Shown: in pieces, positions 1 through 9,119 of the stretch
Numbering within the stretch: the first letter of the stretch is position 1
Layout of the letters: every line of letters starts with the position of its first letter
Notes under the pieces: generated by a model
Databases searched by the model: none
Told to the model about the DNA's origin: nothing
Seen by the model: the letters and a program-made list of their open reading frames with translations, nothing else
Origin: Kribbella voronezhensis
GTDB taxonomy: Bacteria > Actinomycetota > Actinomycetes > Propionibacteriales > Kribbellaceae
Reading direction: 5' to 3'
NCBI RefSeq assembly: GCF_004365175.1
Contig: NZ_SOCE01000001.1
Coordinates: 3,045,403 to 3,109,402 of the forward strand
DNA: 64,000 bases
Position numbers and translations under genes: made by a program

Positions 1-1
1 C

Positions 2-1297
2 GCACCCGGCCAGGCGACCGAAGTGACGGCCAGCTTCCACAACGCCGGTACGACGACGATGCGCGACGTACGACTGGCTCTGAACCTCCCGGCCGGATGG
101 ACGGCCAGCGGTTCGAACACCTTCGCCGCTGTCGACCCGGGGAAGACTGTCACCACCAAGCTGCAGGTGACTCCAGGCGCCGACGTGAAACCGGCGAGCT
201 TCACCTTGCGGCTCGACGCTACCTACCTGGCGCATGGCATCTCGTATACAAACAGTGCGGTGGCAACAGCACAGTTGCCGTACGCATCGTTGTCGCAGGC
301 AGCGACCGTGGTCGGCGTGAGCGACGCGACGACCTATGCCCAGGGCAACTTCGACGGTTCCGGCGACAGCTTCAACGGCGAAGCACTCGCAGCGGCCGGC
401 TACACACCAGGTGCCAAGGTCACAGTGCAGGGCGCGGAGTTCACCTGGCCGACGGGCGCACCCGGTACGCCGAACGTGGTGAAGAACCAGACCGCGCCGA
501 TCCTGGTCTCGGGTAGCGGCTCCCACCTCGCCTTACTCGGGGCCGGAGCCAGCCTGAACGCCAAGGGCAGCGTCACTGTCATCTACACCGACGGGACCGA
601 GTCGCAGTCCACGCTGCAACTGCCGAACTGGTGCTGTCAGGACCCGACGACCGGTGGTGCCGCTCTGGCGGTCTCGGTCAAGGGCCGCTATACACCGTCC
701 GGTCTGGGCAACACGACTACTGACTACCGGGTCTTCTACAGCGCGGTACCGCTGACCCCAGGTAAAACAGTGAAGGCGATCAAGTTGCCCGGTGGCGGTC
801 TCGGGTTCTTCGCGGCCACCATCGCGGACAAGCCTTTGCCCCCGGCACCGACCGGGCAACCGTGGGTCAGCGACCTGGAGTTCCTCGACTCGACCAACGG
901 CTGGGGACCGGTCGAGCGCGACCACAGCAACGGCGAGGACGCGGCCGGGGACGGTGGGCCGATCACGCTCGACGGTACGCAGTACGCCAAGGGCCTCGGA
1001 ACTCACGCGCCTTCCTCGGTGAGTGTGCGGCTCGGTGGCAACTGCTCCACCTTCACCGCCAAGGTCGGTGTCGACGACGAGATGGAGGACCGCGGCAAGG
1101 TCAGCTTCAAGGTCGCGGTGGACGGCGTGATGAAGTACACATCGGATCTGCTCACCGGTTCCTCGCCCACCGTGGGGGTTTCGGTCGACGTCACCGGCGG
1201 CCAGACCCTCACCCTGCAGGTCACCGATGCCGGCGACGGCGTCACCAGCGACCACGCGGACTGGGCGGAGGCGAAGCTGACTTGCAAAAACCTCTGA
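2..1297 (+). CDS. NEW3/NPCBM-domain carbohydrate-active protein, 3' end only
   Basis: The reading frame is open from the window edge, so the true start lies upstream; the first internal GTG is at 23. The visible N-terminal part (FHNAGTTTMRDVRLALNLPAGW) resembles the NEW3 domain attached to alpha-galactosidase-type enzymes. The last 150 or so residues look like an NPCBM carbohydrate-binding module: WVSDLEFLD, a YAKGLGTHAPS strand and a VGVDDEMEDRGKVSF core. The product is probably a secreted glycoside hydrolase or carbohydrate-binding protein whose catalytic domain is outside the window. A strong hairpin follows the stop codon. The substrate cannot be told from this part. Confidence 0.75.
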   Translation, partial: APGQATEVTASFHNAGTTTMRDVRLALNLPAGWTASGSNTFAAVDPGKTVTTKLQVTPGADVKPASFTLRLDATYLAHGISYTNSAVATAQLPYASLSQAATVVGVSDATTYAQGNFDGSGDSFNGEALAAAGYTPGAKVTVQGAEFTWPTGAPGTPNVVKNQTAPILVSGSGSHLALLGAGASLNAKGSVTVIYTDGTESQSTLQLPNWCCQDPTTGGAALAVSVKGRYTPSGLGNTTTDYRVFYSAVPLTPGKTVKAIKLPGGGLGFFAATIADKPLPPAPTGQPWVSDLEFLDSTNGWGPVERDHSNGEDAAGDGGPITLDGTQYAKGLGTHAPSSVSVRLGGNCSTFTAKVGVDDEMEDRGKVSFKVAVDGVMKYTSDLLTGSSPTVGVSVDVTGGQTLTLQVTDAGDGVTSDHADWAEAKLTCKNL

Positions 1298-1357
1298 GTC
1301 TGACCTGCGGGATCGCCTGACGCATCCGACTTTCGGCTGGTTCTGCCCTGAGATACC

Positions 1358-1407
1358 CCGGAACCCACCTGCTCGCCGTCCCAGGGGACGGTACAGGTGG
1401 GTTCCGG
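1358..1407 (+). terminator. Intrinsic-type terminator hairpin
   Basis: Two perfect 14-base arms, CCGGAACCCACCTG (1358-1371) and its complement (1394-1407), enclose a second CCGTCC/GGACGG stem. It lies 60 bp after the NPCBM gene and has no T-run, as is common in high-GC actinomycetes. Confidence 0.7.
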
Positions 1408-1473
1408 TGGCATCCCGGCCCTCCGACATGACAAGGTCTGACTGGCACGACGGCGAAACCATGGCCCCCTCCC

Positions 1474-1515
1474 ATGGTGGTGCCAGCGCCACTACACAAG
1501 TAGTGCCAACACCAT
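1474..1515. promoter_or_regulatory. Nested dyad upstream of the P450 gene
   Basis: The inner arms CACTAC (1490-1495) and GTAGTG (1500-1505) are flanked by outer arms ATGGTG (1474-1479) and CACCAT (1510-1515). The dyad lies about 75 bp before the P450 start. It may be a repressor operator or an RNA hairpin. No protein is assigned. Confidence 0.35.
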
Positions 1516-1588
1516 CAGAACTGGTCCGCGGAAGAGCTAGCTTCGGAGTATCCGAAAGCCGTCGGGGGCAGCACGTCAGAGAGGGCGC

Positions 1589-2899
1589 GTGGGAGTCATG
1601 GTTGCGACATACCTGAAGAGATGGGTCGGCAGCCGGGTACTGAGCAGAACCACCCGCAAGGGTGGTCTCAACCTGTCCAAGATGCGGGTGTTCCCGCGCC
1701 AGGTCTCGATGCCGTTGCGGCGCAGCGGCCTGGACCCGGTGCCGGAGCTCGGCGCGATCCGCGAGGTCGAGCCGGTGCACAAGCTGGCCAACCTGTTCGG
1801 CCTGAACGTCTGGGTGGTCAGCGGCCATGCCGAGGCGAAGGCCGTGCTGGCCGACAGCGAGAACTTCAGCAACGACATCCGGCCGCTGGTCGGCTCGGAC
1901 CCGAACAAGCCGTCCGAGGGGATCGGCGGCCTGGGGTTCACCGATCCGCCGGACCACACCCGGCTGCGCAAGCTGCTCACGCCGGAGTTCACCAAGCGCC
2001 GGCTGGCCCGGCTGGAGCCGGCGATCGAGAAGATCGTCAACGACCAGCTGGACCTGATGGAGGCCAAGGGCCCGGTCGCCGACATCGTCGCCGACTTCGC
2101 CTTCAACGTGCCCTTCCTGCTGATCGCCGACCTGCTCGGCGTCGAGGAGTCCGACCGCGACCGCTTCCGGGCCCTCGGCCCGGCCCGGTTCGACCTGTCC
2201 GGCGGCGGGATCGGGGTGTTCGGCTCGGCGAGTGAGTCGCGCGACTTCCTCTTCGAGATCGTCCGCAAGCAGCGTAAGGACCCGGGCGACGGCCTGATCG
2301 GCTCGATCATCCGCGAGCAGGGCGACACCATCGACGACATCGAGCTCGGCGGCCTCGCCGACGGCGTGTTCCTCGGTGGGTACGAGACTTCCGCGTCCAT
2401 GCTCGCCCTCGGCACCCTCGTGCTGCTGCGCGACCCGGAGAACTTCGCCCGGATCAGGAACGAGCCCGGCGCGGTCGACGCGATCGTCGAGGAGCTCCTG
2501 CGGTACCTGACCGTCGTCCAGGTCGCCTTCCCGCGGTTCGCCCGGCACGACCAGGAACTGTTCGGCCAGCAGGTGAAGAAGGGCGACCTGGTCGCCGTGT
2601 CACTGTCCGGCGCCGACCGGGACAAGGCCGTCTTCGGCCCTGACGCGGAGGACTTCTGGCCGCAACGGGCTCCTGCAGCCCACCTTGCCTTCGGGCACGG
2701 CATGCACCGCTGCGTCGGAGCCGAGCTGGCAAGGATGGAGTTGCGGGCGGCCTTCACAGCGCTCGCCCACCGGTTCCCGGACCTGTCACTGGCCGTGGCG
2801 GAGGAGCAGTTGCGGTTCCGCGACTTCTCCATCGTCTACGGCGTCGAGTCGCTGCCTGTGCAGCTGCACGCCACCGAGTCCCAGCAGGTCGCCGGCTGA
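1589..2899 (+). CDS. Cytochrome P450 monooxygenase
   Basis: A 436-residue soluble bacterial-type P450. The heme-binding loop FGHGMHRC puts the thiolate ligand at Cys375. The K-helix ExxR is Glu302-Leu-Leu-Arg305, and the I-helix oxygen-activation motif is GGYETS (263-268). Two starts are possible: GTG 1589, with GAGAGG four bases upstream, or ATG 1598 just behind GGGAG. It should oxidise a small hydrophobic substrate using ferredoxin and a reductase encoded elsewhere, since neither is adjacent. The gene stands alone between two intergenic gaps, so nothing indicates its substrate. Confidence 0.9.
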   Translation: MGVMVATYLKRWVGSRVLSRTTRKGGLNLSKMRVFPRQVSMPLRRSGLDPVPELGAIREVEPVHKLANLFGLNVWVVSGHAEAKAVLADSENFSNDIRPLVGSDPNKPSEGIGGLGFTDPPDHTRLRKLLTPEFTKRRLARLEPAIEKIVNDQLDLMEAKGPVADIVADFAFNVPFLLIADLLGVEESDRDRFRALGPARFDLSGGGIGVFGSASESRDFLFEIVRKQRKDPGDGLIGSIIREQGDTIDDIELGGLADGVFLGGYETSASMLALGTLVLLRDPENFARIRNEPGAVDAIVEELLRYLTVVQVAFPRFARHDQELFGQQVKKGDLVAVSLSGADRDKAVFGPDAEDFWPQRAPAAHLAFGHGMHRCVGAELARMELRAAFTALAHRFPDLSLAVAEEQLRFRDFSIVYGVESLPVQLHATESQQVAG

Positions 2900-3022
2900 A
2901 CCCCAGCCGGCCCTCGCTTGCCGCTCTGACGACAAGGTCGTGACAGCGAGCCCCCACGCGGACACAATGGGCGGTCCGACCCGAACAAACGGGTGACCTC
3001 CGAGGGGACTGGCGAGCACTAG

Positions 3023-4582
3023 ATGGCGATGGGCGGGGGCCGGCTCACCGAACGGATTGCCGCCGCGATGACCCTGGCGCAATCCGGCGGTCACGTCACG
3101 GCCGCTGCCGAACTCAAGGCGATCCGCGCCGAGCTCGGCAGCGAACCCAGCTACGAGCTCGCCGCCGCGGAGTACGTCCGCGGGGTGACCGCTCATCACG
3201 CCTGCGACGCCGACGAGGCCCTGGCCGCGGTCGAGGCCTGTCTGGCCGTCGGCCGGGCGATCGAGGAGCCGGGCTGGGAAGCGAACGCGCTGCCCATCCG
3301 GATCATCACCCTGGCCCGGAGCGGGCGCAGCGGCGACACCATCAGCGACCTGGTCAGCGCGGAGCACGCCCTCGAACGAACCACCGACGCGGGACTGGCC
3401 GCCTGGGCGCACACCGGCATCGGGTACGCGTACGACGTACTGCGGATGTTCGAGTTGTGCGTGCCGCACTACGAGCTCGCGGCGGCGGCTGACGCCGATG
3501 TGCTGGAGCTCGCCGAGGTGCCGGCGATCGACCGGTTGAACCTGTCGGAGACCCATCTGCGCTGGGCACACGAGCTCGAGCGGCTCGGCGACCCGGCGTA
3601 CGAGACGGAGATCCAGGAGCGGCTGGCGTCGGCCGAGCACTGGGCCAAGGAAGCCGAGCAAGTGATCGTCGACGACGAGAGCCAGGAGTACTGGCGATTG
3701 AGCGCGCGGCTGTGGCTTGCGGCTGCCCGGACCGCAGCGGATCCGGCCCGTGCTGTCGCGGACCTGGAGGACTGCCGCGACGAGATCGGCAAGCTCGGTG
3801 AGACCGAACGGCTTGCGATCGCCGGGGCCTACCTGGCCAGGGGACTGGCCGCGCAGGGCCGGATCGAGGCGGCGACCGCGGCCGCCGATCGGGCCCTGGA
3901 CGACCTGATTCCGCTGGCCGATCCGGCGACGGTGATGCTGGTGCTGCAGACCAGGTCGGAGCTCGCCGCCCGCACCGGCGAGTTCGGGGCCGTCAAGGGC
4001 CTGGCCTATGCGCGATCGGTGGCCCGGGGCTGGTGGAAGGAACGCCAGCGCGCGGTGAACGCCGTACGGCGTGCGCTGGAGACGCATGATCTGCCCGCCC
4101 GCCACGACGCGGAATGGCATGCCGCGCGGCAGGATCCGCTGACCGGCATCGGCAACCGGCGGGCCCTGGACGAGCGGCTCATGGAAGCCCGGGACTCCAG
4201 GCGCGCGGTGACGCTGCTGGCCATCGACGTCGACGACCTGAAGGTTGTCAACGACACCCACGGGCATGCTTGCGGAGACGAACTTCTGCAGGTTGTTGCA
4301 GATCTGCTGGTAGAACAGGCGCGAGCCACCGACGCCGTGATTCGATCGGGAGGAGACGAGTTCTTCGTGGTACTGGACCAACCGGACGCGAAGGGCGGCG
4401 CCCAGCTCGCGCAGCGGATCCGGTCTGCGGTGGGCACCGTCGCGGCGACGACCTCCAAGCCGTGGCTCAGCCGGCTGAGCCTGAGCATCGGGTACGCCGC
4501 GACCGCCGAAGGAGTGCCGGTGGAACTACTGGTCCAGGTCGCGGACAGCCGGTTGTACGAGGACAAGCGTCGCGCGCGGTGA
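3023..4582 (+). CDS. TPR-type sensor diguanylate cyclase (copy 1)
   Basis: A 519-residue protein. About 370 N-terminal residues of helical, TPR-like repeats (for example LAAWAHTGIGYAYDVLRMFE) are followed by a GGDEF domain. The active-site motif is intact at Gly443-Phe447 (GGDEF), and an RxxD inhibitory site is present at Arg434-Asp437 with the canonical five-residue spacing. Active, product-inhibited synthesis of c-di-GMP from GTP is therefore expected. No membrane segment or phosphoacceptor domain is seen, so the helical repeats probably sense a partner protein or ligand in the cytosol. The next gene is a full-length paralogue 19 bp downstream. Confidence 0.9.
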   Translation: MAMGGGRLTERIAAAMTLAQSGGHVTAAAELKAIRAELGSEPSYELAAAEYVRGVTAHHACDADEALAAVEACLAVGRAIEEPGWEANALPIRIITLARSGRSGDTISDLVSAEHALERTTDAGLAAWAHTGIGYAYDVLRMFELCVPHYELAAAADADVLELAEVPAIDRLNLSETHLRWAHELERLGDPAYETEIQERLASAEHWAKEAEQVIVDDESQEYWRLSARLWLAAARTAADPARAVADLEDCRDEIGKLGETERLAIAGAYLARGLAAQGRIEAATAAADRALDDLIPLADPATVMLVLQTRSELAARTGEFGAVKGLAYARSVARGWWKERQRAVNAVRRALETHDLPARHDAEWHAARQDPLTGIGNRRALDERLMEARDSRRAVTLLAIDVDDLKVVNDTHGHACGDELLQVVADLLVEQARATDAVIRSGGDEFFVVLDQPDAKGGAQLAQRIRSAVGTVAATTSKPWLSRLSLSIGYAATAEGVPVELLVQVADSRLYEDKRRAR

Positions 4583-4601
4583 GCGTGGCAAAGGAGGTCG
4601 G

Positions 4602-6167
4602 GTGCGCGAGACGTCGGGGGTGACCGCCCGGATCGCAGCGGCGATGACGCGCGCCCAGTCGGGCAATCCGGCCGAGGCCGCGACCGACATCCGCCGGCTG
4701 CTGAGCGAGCTCGGTCCGGAGCCGTCGAACGAACGCGCCGCCGCGGAGTACGTGCGAGCCGTCACGGCCCACTACCGCGCCGACACCGACGAGGCGCTGG
4801 ACGCGGTGGACGGCTGCATCCGGGTGTCCCGGGCCATCGACGAACCGGGCTGGGAGGCGAACGCCCTCGCGCTGCGGATCGTCACGCTGATCCGGGCCGG
4901 CGAGGGCGGCGACTCGGTCGCCGATCTGGTCGCCGCCGAGAACGCGCTCTCCCAGACCCGCGACCGTGGTCTGGCCGGCTGGGCGCACACCGGGCTGGGC
5001 TACGCCTACGACCTGCTGCGGTTGTTCGAGTTGTGCATCCCGCACTTCGAGCTCGCCGCCGAGGCCGACGCCGATCCGCTCGGGTTGCCGGAGTCGCCCG
5101 CGATCAACCGGCTCAACCTGGCCGAATCGAACCTGCGCTGGGCCCACGAGATGGAACGGCTCGGCGACCCGGCGTACGACGAGGAGATCCGGCGCCGGCA
5201 CGACGAGGCGCGGCGCTGGGCCGGTGAGGCGATCGAGGTGATCGTCGGCGCCGACCTGATCGGGTACTGGCCGATGACCGGGCGGATGTGGCTGGCCGCC
5301 TGCGACCGCGAGGCGGACCCGGCCGGCGCGGCGGTGATCCTGCGCGACTGCCGCGATCAGCTGGCCAAGCTCGGGTCGATGGAGCTGGCCGCGATCGCGG
5401 GAGCCTATCTGGCCAAGGCCTATGCGGCACTCGGCCGACTGGACGACGCGCTGGAGGCGGCGGACCGGGCGGGTACCGATCTCCCGCCGACGTCGGACCC
5501 GCCGGTCGAGGCGCTGGTGCGGCACACCGCAGTACAAATCGTTGCAGGTACGGGCGATCCCGGCGCTTCGGTCGGGCTGCAGTACGCGCGAGCGATCACG
5601 CGCGGCTGGTGGGCCGAACGCCTCCGCGGTCTGTACGCCGTCCGCAGCGCGCTCGCGAACCACGAACTCTCGATCCGGCACGACGCCGAGTGGCGAGCCG
5701 CGCGAGAAGATCCGCTGACCGGCGTCGGCAACCGGCGTGCGCTCGACGAACGGATGTCGCTCGCCGCCGACTCAGGACGCTCGGTCGCCGTGATCGCCAT
5801 CGACGTGGACAATCTCAAGGTCGTCAACGACAGCCACGGCCACGCCTGCGGAGACGCAGTACTGCGCCGGGTCGCGCAGTTGCTCACCGAGCAGTGCCGC
5901 GCCGAAGACGTCGTGGCCCGGGCGGGCGGCGACGAGTTCGTCGTCGTCCTCGACAACCCCGACGAGCGCGGCGCCCGCGAACTGGTCGAGCGAATCAGGG
6001 CGACGGCCGAGCGGGTGGCAGCCACCGCTGTCGAACCGTGGTTCATGATGCTCCGGCTCAGCATCGGCCACGCCACCAGCACCGACGGCACCCCGATCAG
6101 CGCACTCCTCACCGAGGCCGACGCCCGCATGTACGCCGAGAAGCGCCGTCGCCGGTCCGCTCAGTAG
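4602..6167 (+). CDS. TPR-type sensor diguanylate cyclase (copy 2)
   Basis: A 521-residue paralogue that is collinear with the preceding protein over its whole length. It has the same TPR-like N-terminal region and a GGDEF domain with motif Gly442-Phe446 and inhibitory RAED site five residues before it. The GTG start at 4602 follows a near-consensus ribosome-binding site (AAAGGAGGT), stronger than that of copy 1. The pair is probably one transcript that arose by tandem duplication. The 3' end overlaps the convergent methyltransferase gene by 7 bp. Confidence 0.9.
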   Translation: MRETSGVTARIAAAMTRAQSGNPAEAATDIRRLLSELGPEPSNERAAAEYVRAVTAHYRADTDEALDAVDGCIRVSRAIDEPGWEANALALRIVTLIRAGEGGDSVADLVAAENALSQTRDRGLAGWAHTGLGYAYDLLRLFELCIPHFELAAEADADPLGLPESPAINRLNLAESNLRWAHEMERLGDPAYDEEIRRRHDEARRWAGEAIEVIVGADLIGYWPMTGRMWLAACDREADPAGAAVILRDCRDQLAKLGSMELAAIAGAYLAKAYAALGRLDDALEAADRAGTDLPPTSDPPVEALVRHTAVQIVAGTGDPGASVGLQYARAITRGWWAERLRGLYAVRSALANHELSIRHDAEWRAAREDPLTGVGNRRALDERMSLAADSGRSVAVIAIDVDNLKVVNDSHGHACGDAVLRRVAQLLTEQCRAEDVVARAGGDEFVVVLDNPDERGARELVERIRATAERVAATAVEPWFMMLRLSIGHATSTDGTPISALLTEADARMYAEKRRRRSAQ

Positions 6168-7594
6168 TTCAAAAATCCTTCGGTGACGAGGGTTCTGATC
6201 TTCGGCAGGTACTCCGTGTGGACATCGTCGCGCCCCAGCAGGCTGCCGAGCGCGTCGAGGATCTGGCCGACACTGAGCTCACCGTCGCAGGCACCGACGA
6301 ACCCGGCCAGCACGGTGTCGGCCTGCTCGGCCCTGCGCATCCCGCGCTGACGCCGAAGCACGATCGTCGCCGGATCCTCGGCACCCGGCTGCCCGGCGGT
6401 CTCCTGGACCACGTCGTCGGCGACCACGAGATGCAGGCCGGTCAGGTCGGCGGGCAACCCTTCGCGACGTTCGAACCGATCCAGCACGGCCGGCCCGATC
6501 GGCTGCTCGATCTCGTACGGCCATTCCTCCGCGTCCAGGCTGCCCGGGAGATTCCGCAGGTTGATCCAGCCCATCCCGATCGCCTCGACCCTCTGCTCGT
6601 CGAGCCACCGCAGCCAGGCGTCGTACCGGCTCGTGTACTCCGGCCGGCCGTGCAGGCCCGCGTCGCGCAACCACAATTCGACGTACTCCGCCGGATCCAA
6701 CTGCTCGCGCTGAACCGCCCAGGCCGCCCGATCGCCTGTCCAGGAGGCTATTCGCTGCTGCCAGTCCTCGCCTTTGATACACGTCCAGTTGGCCAGAAGC
6801 TGGCACCAGCCGCCTTCGGTGAGCTGCCCGGGCGCCTGCCGGACCAGTTGCTCGACCACCGAATCCCCCGCGAACCCGGTCTCCCGATAGGTGAGCCGCC
6901 CATCGCTCGGCGGTGCGATCACGTACGGCGGGTTGCTGACGATGAGGTCGAAGCGCTCGCCGGCGACCGGTTCGTACAGACTGCCTTCGCGAACGTCCAG
7001 CTCGATCGCGTTCAGCGCGGCCGTCCAGCGGGTCAGCTGGAGGGCGCGTGGATTCACGTCCGTGGCGACGATGTGGTTGACGCGGTCGGTCAGATGCAAG
7101 GCCTGGATGCCGCAGCCGGTGCCCACGTCGAGCGCTGTCTCGGCCTTGACCGGAACGGTCAGCTTGACGAGGCTCAGACTAGCCGGGGCGATGCCGAGAA
7201 CGTAGTCGGGTCGCATCGGCTCGCGGCGGCCGTCCAGTCCTGGCGTCAGGTCGGCAACGACCCACCACTGCCGCTCGTCTTCCGCATAAGGTCGGATGTC
7301 GACGGCGGCGATCACTTCGTCACCGTGTTGCTGGATGATGCCTAGGGCAAGTAATTGTGGATAGGTCTGCGGAAACGCCTTACGGACGGTCGTTTCCGGT
7401 ACCGCCCGCTGCAGGAGGAAGAGCCGGATCATCGTGTCGATCGGCTCACCTACGGCCGTCCTGCTCGTGGCGAGTGTCGTCTCGTTCCGCGCCAGCGCCC
7501 TGTTGGCCTGGGCGCCCAGCCGCTCGGCGACCCCTTCAACCGTGTATCCCGCCGCGCCGAACTCGGCACGCAACTGCTCCGCTATCGCATCCAC
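6161..7594 (-). CDS. HemK-like class I SAM-dependent methyltransferase
   Basis: About 477 residues from GTG 7594, chosen because GGGAGGAT lies eight bases upstream; an in-frame GTG at 7642 would add 16 residues. The SAM-binding motif is DVGTGCG (about 156-162) and NPPY (about 221-224) is the catalytic loop of N-methyltransferases acting on Gln, Asn or adenine. An N-terminal region of about 130 residues and a C-terminal 200-residue extension make it larger than PrmC/HemK. This two-extension form is common in actinobacteria, and its substrate is unknown to me. It is convergent with the second GGDEF gene. Confidence 0.8.
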   Translation of the reverse strand: MDAIAEQLRAEFGAAGYTVEGVAERLGAQANRALARNETTLATSRTAVGEPIDTMIRLFLLQRAVPETTVRKAFPQTYPQLLALGIIQQHGDEVIAAVDIRPYAEDERQWWVVADLTPGLDGRREPMRPDYVLGIAPASLSLVKLTVPVKAETALDVGTGCGIQALHLTDRVNHIVATDVNPRALQLTRWTAALNAIELDVREGSLYEPVAGERFDLIVSNPPYVIAPPSDGRLTYRETGFAGDSVVEQLVRQAPGQLTEGGWCQLLANWTCIKGEDWQQRIASWTGDRAAWAVQREQLDPAEYVELWLRDAGLHGRPEYTSRYDAWLRWLDEQRVEAIGMGWINLRNLPGSLDAEEWPYEIEQPIGPAVLDRFERREGLPADLTGLHLVVADDVVQETAGQPGAEDPATIVLRRQRGMRRAEQADTVLAGFVGACDGELSVGQILDALGSLLGRDDVHTEYLPKIRTLVTEGFLNY

Positions 7595-7726
7595 GGCTCC
7601 ATCCTCCCAGACGTCCCGGAGGTCGCTCCCGGAGTTATCCACAGGTTGCGGATTCAGGCCGACGGGAGCGGGTCCGATGCTGGCATATTCAAAGCATCAG
7701 AAGGTCGCAGCTGAAGGGAATGACGG

Positions 7727-9112
7727 ATGAAGATGCGTGCGGGGCTCGCCTTGACCGCGGGTCTGGTGCTCGTGTCCGGGTGCGGGGCATCAGGGCTGGA
7801 GACAGGCGCCGGGACGGTCGAGAAGAAGACGGCCGAGGCGTTCCTGACGACCGCCGAGTCGACTTGGCACCGCCAGGTCGACGACGAGTCGAACAAGAAC
7901 CTCAGCGCCGAGGCGCGCTGCTATTTCGTCACCGGTGCCGATGGCAACAAATCTCTGGGGACGGTCGCCTGCGGCCCGCTCCGCCGCCTGGGCAGCGCGG
8001 AGCGCCAGGTGTGGGACGTGGCCCGGATCGAGACGACAGGAGCGGACAAACCAGGGCTGGAGCTGCCCGAGGACGAGCCATGGAAGCTCTCCCAGGTCAG
8101 ACCGGACAACAGTGAGCTCTGGCGTCCGGACAACAAGAAGGCGGCGGACGACGCGGACGCCTTGGCGGCGCCACCCGCGCCGGCTGCTCCGGCAGGCCTG
8201 ACCGAGGTGAGTGACAAGAGCCAGACTCTCGACCTCGAGCCGGCGGGCGACAAACTCGTCGTACCGGACGGAACCCTTACGCTGAAAGGGATTGCTACCC
8301 CCGAGACGATCGGCAGCGGTGCCGAGGTGCGGGCACCTGCCAGTGGTGAGAAGTTCATCGCCGCCGTGTTCGGCACCGCACCGACCATGGATCCCTTGAC
8401 GGGGCGCGAGCTCGTCGATCCTGCGAGCGGCGACGCAAAGGCCGTTGCGACGAAGTGGACCGTCACAGTAGGTGGTCAGCAACGACCGGTCGACATCTTT
8501 CCCGATGCGGCCGGCTCGGCCGTCGTGCCGGAGCGGACCCTGATCGCCTCGGTTCCGAAGGACGCCGCCGAAGTGTTGCTGACAGCAACCAATGGACCAG
8601 TAGTCCAGACCCTGTCCCTGGCCACCGGGAAGCGCACCAGCACGACCGCGGCAGCCTTCTACCGAACGGGAACGATGGCCACGCTGAACAAGTCAGTCCC
8701 CGCCAAGTCGATCACCCTTGGGTACAGCTTCCGGAGCAAGTTCTCGTATTCGCTGGGCCGGGCCGCCTTGATGCCCTGGGACCCCGCGGCCGGGTGGGCG
8801 CCGGACGGCCAGACGTGGATCCGGGTGGAGCTGAAATCGAGTCTGGAGTACACGTTCCTCCAGTACGACAAGTCATGGGCCGACCCGATGCTGACAGCCA
8901 CCGCCGACGGCACCTCGGTCGGGAGATCGGCCGGCGTCAACTCTCCGGAGGCCGACATCATCGCCATCGCGGTACCGGCTGGGGCCAGATCCATCCAGCT
9001 CAAAGCGCAGCCACGACTGAACTTCACCAGCAACAGCTTCAGCCCTCACAACTCACCCAAGTCAGGCACGGCCGTCTACCCACCCCTGACCGCCACAGCC
9101 ACCTTCAACTGA
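7727..9112 (+). CDS. Secreted lipoprotein of unknown function
   Basis: 461 residues with a lipoprotein signal: a Lys/Arg-containing start, a short hydrophobic stretch and the lipobox LVSGC with Cys19 as the lipidation site. The mature part is Thr/Ala/Pro-rich, contains an Ala-Pro linker (PPAPAAPAG, about residue 147), and appears to be mostly beta strand. I recognise no catalytic motif. The ATG at 7727 follows GAAGGGA. It should be anchored on the outer face of the cytoplasmic membrane. The gene is monocistronic and convergent with a methyltransferase. Confidence 0.7.
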   Translation: MKMRAGLALTAGLVLVSGCGASGLETGAGTVEKKTAEAFLTTAESTWHRQVDDESNKNLSAEARCYFVTGADGNKSLGTVACGPLRRLGSAERQVWDVARIETTGADKPGLELPEDEPWKLSQVRPDNSELWRPDNKKAADDADALAAPPAPAAPAGLTEVSDKSQTLDLEPAGDKLVVPDGTLTLKGIATPETIGSGAEVRAPASGEKFIAAVFGTAPTMDPLTGRELVDPASGDAKAVATKWTVTVGGQQRPVDIFPDAAGSAVVPERTLIASVPKDAAEVLLTATNGPVVQTLSLATGKRTSTTAAAFYRTGTMATLNKSVPAKSITLGYSFRSKFSYSLGRAALMPWDPAAGWAPDGQTWIRVELKSSLEYTFLQYDKSWADPMLTATADGTSVGRSAGVNSPEADIIAIAVPAGARSIQLKAQPRLNFTSNSFSPHNSPKSGTAVYPPLTATATFN

Positions 9113-9119
9113 GCTGTGG

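Noticed and set aside
533-2548. 671-codon minus-strand frame across the NPCBM and P450 genes
   Set aside because: It is antisense to genes with clear domain motifs. Long antisense frames are normal in high-GC DNA.
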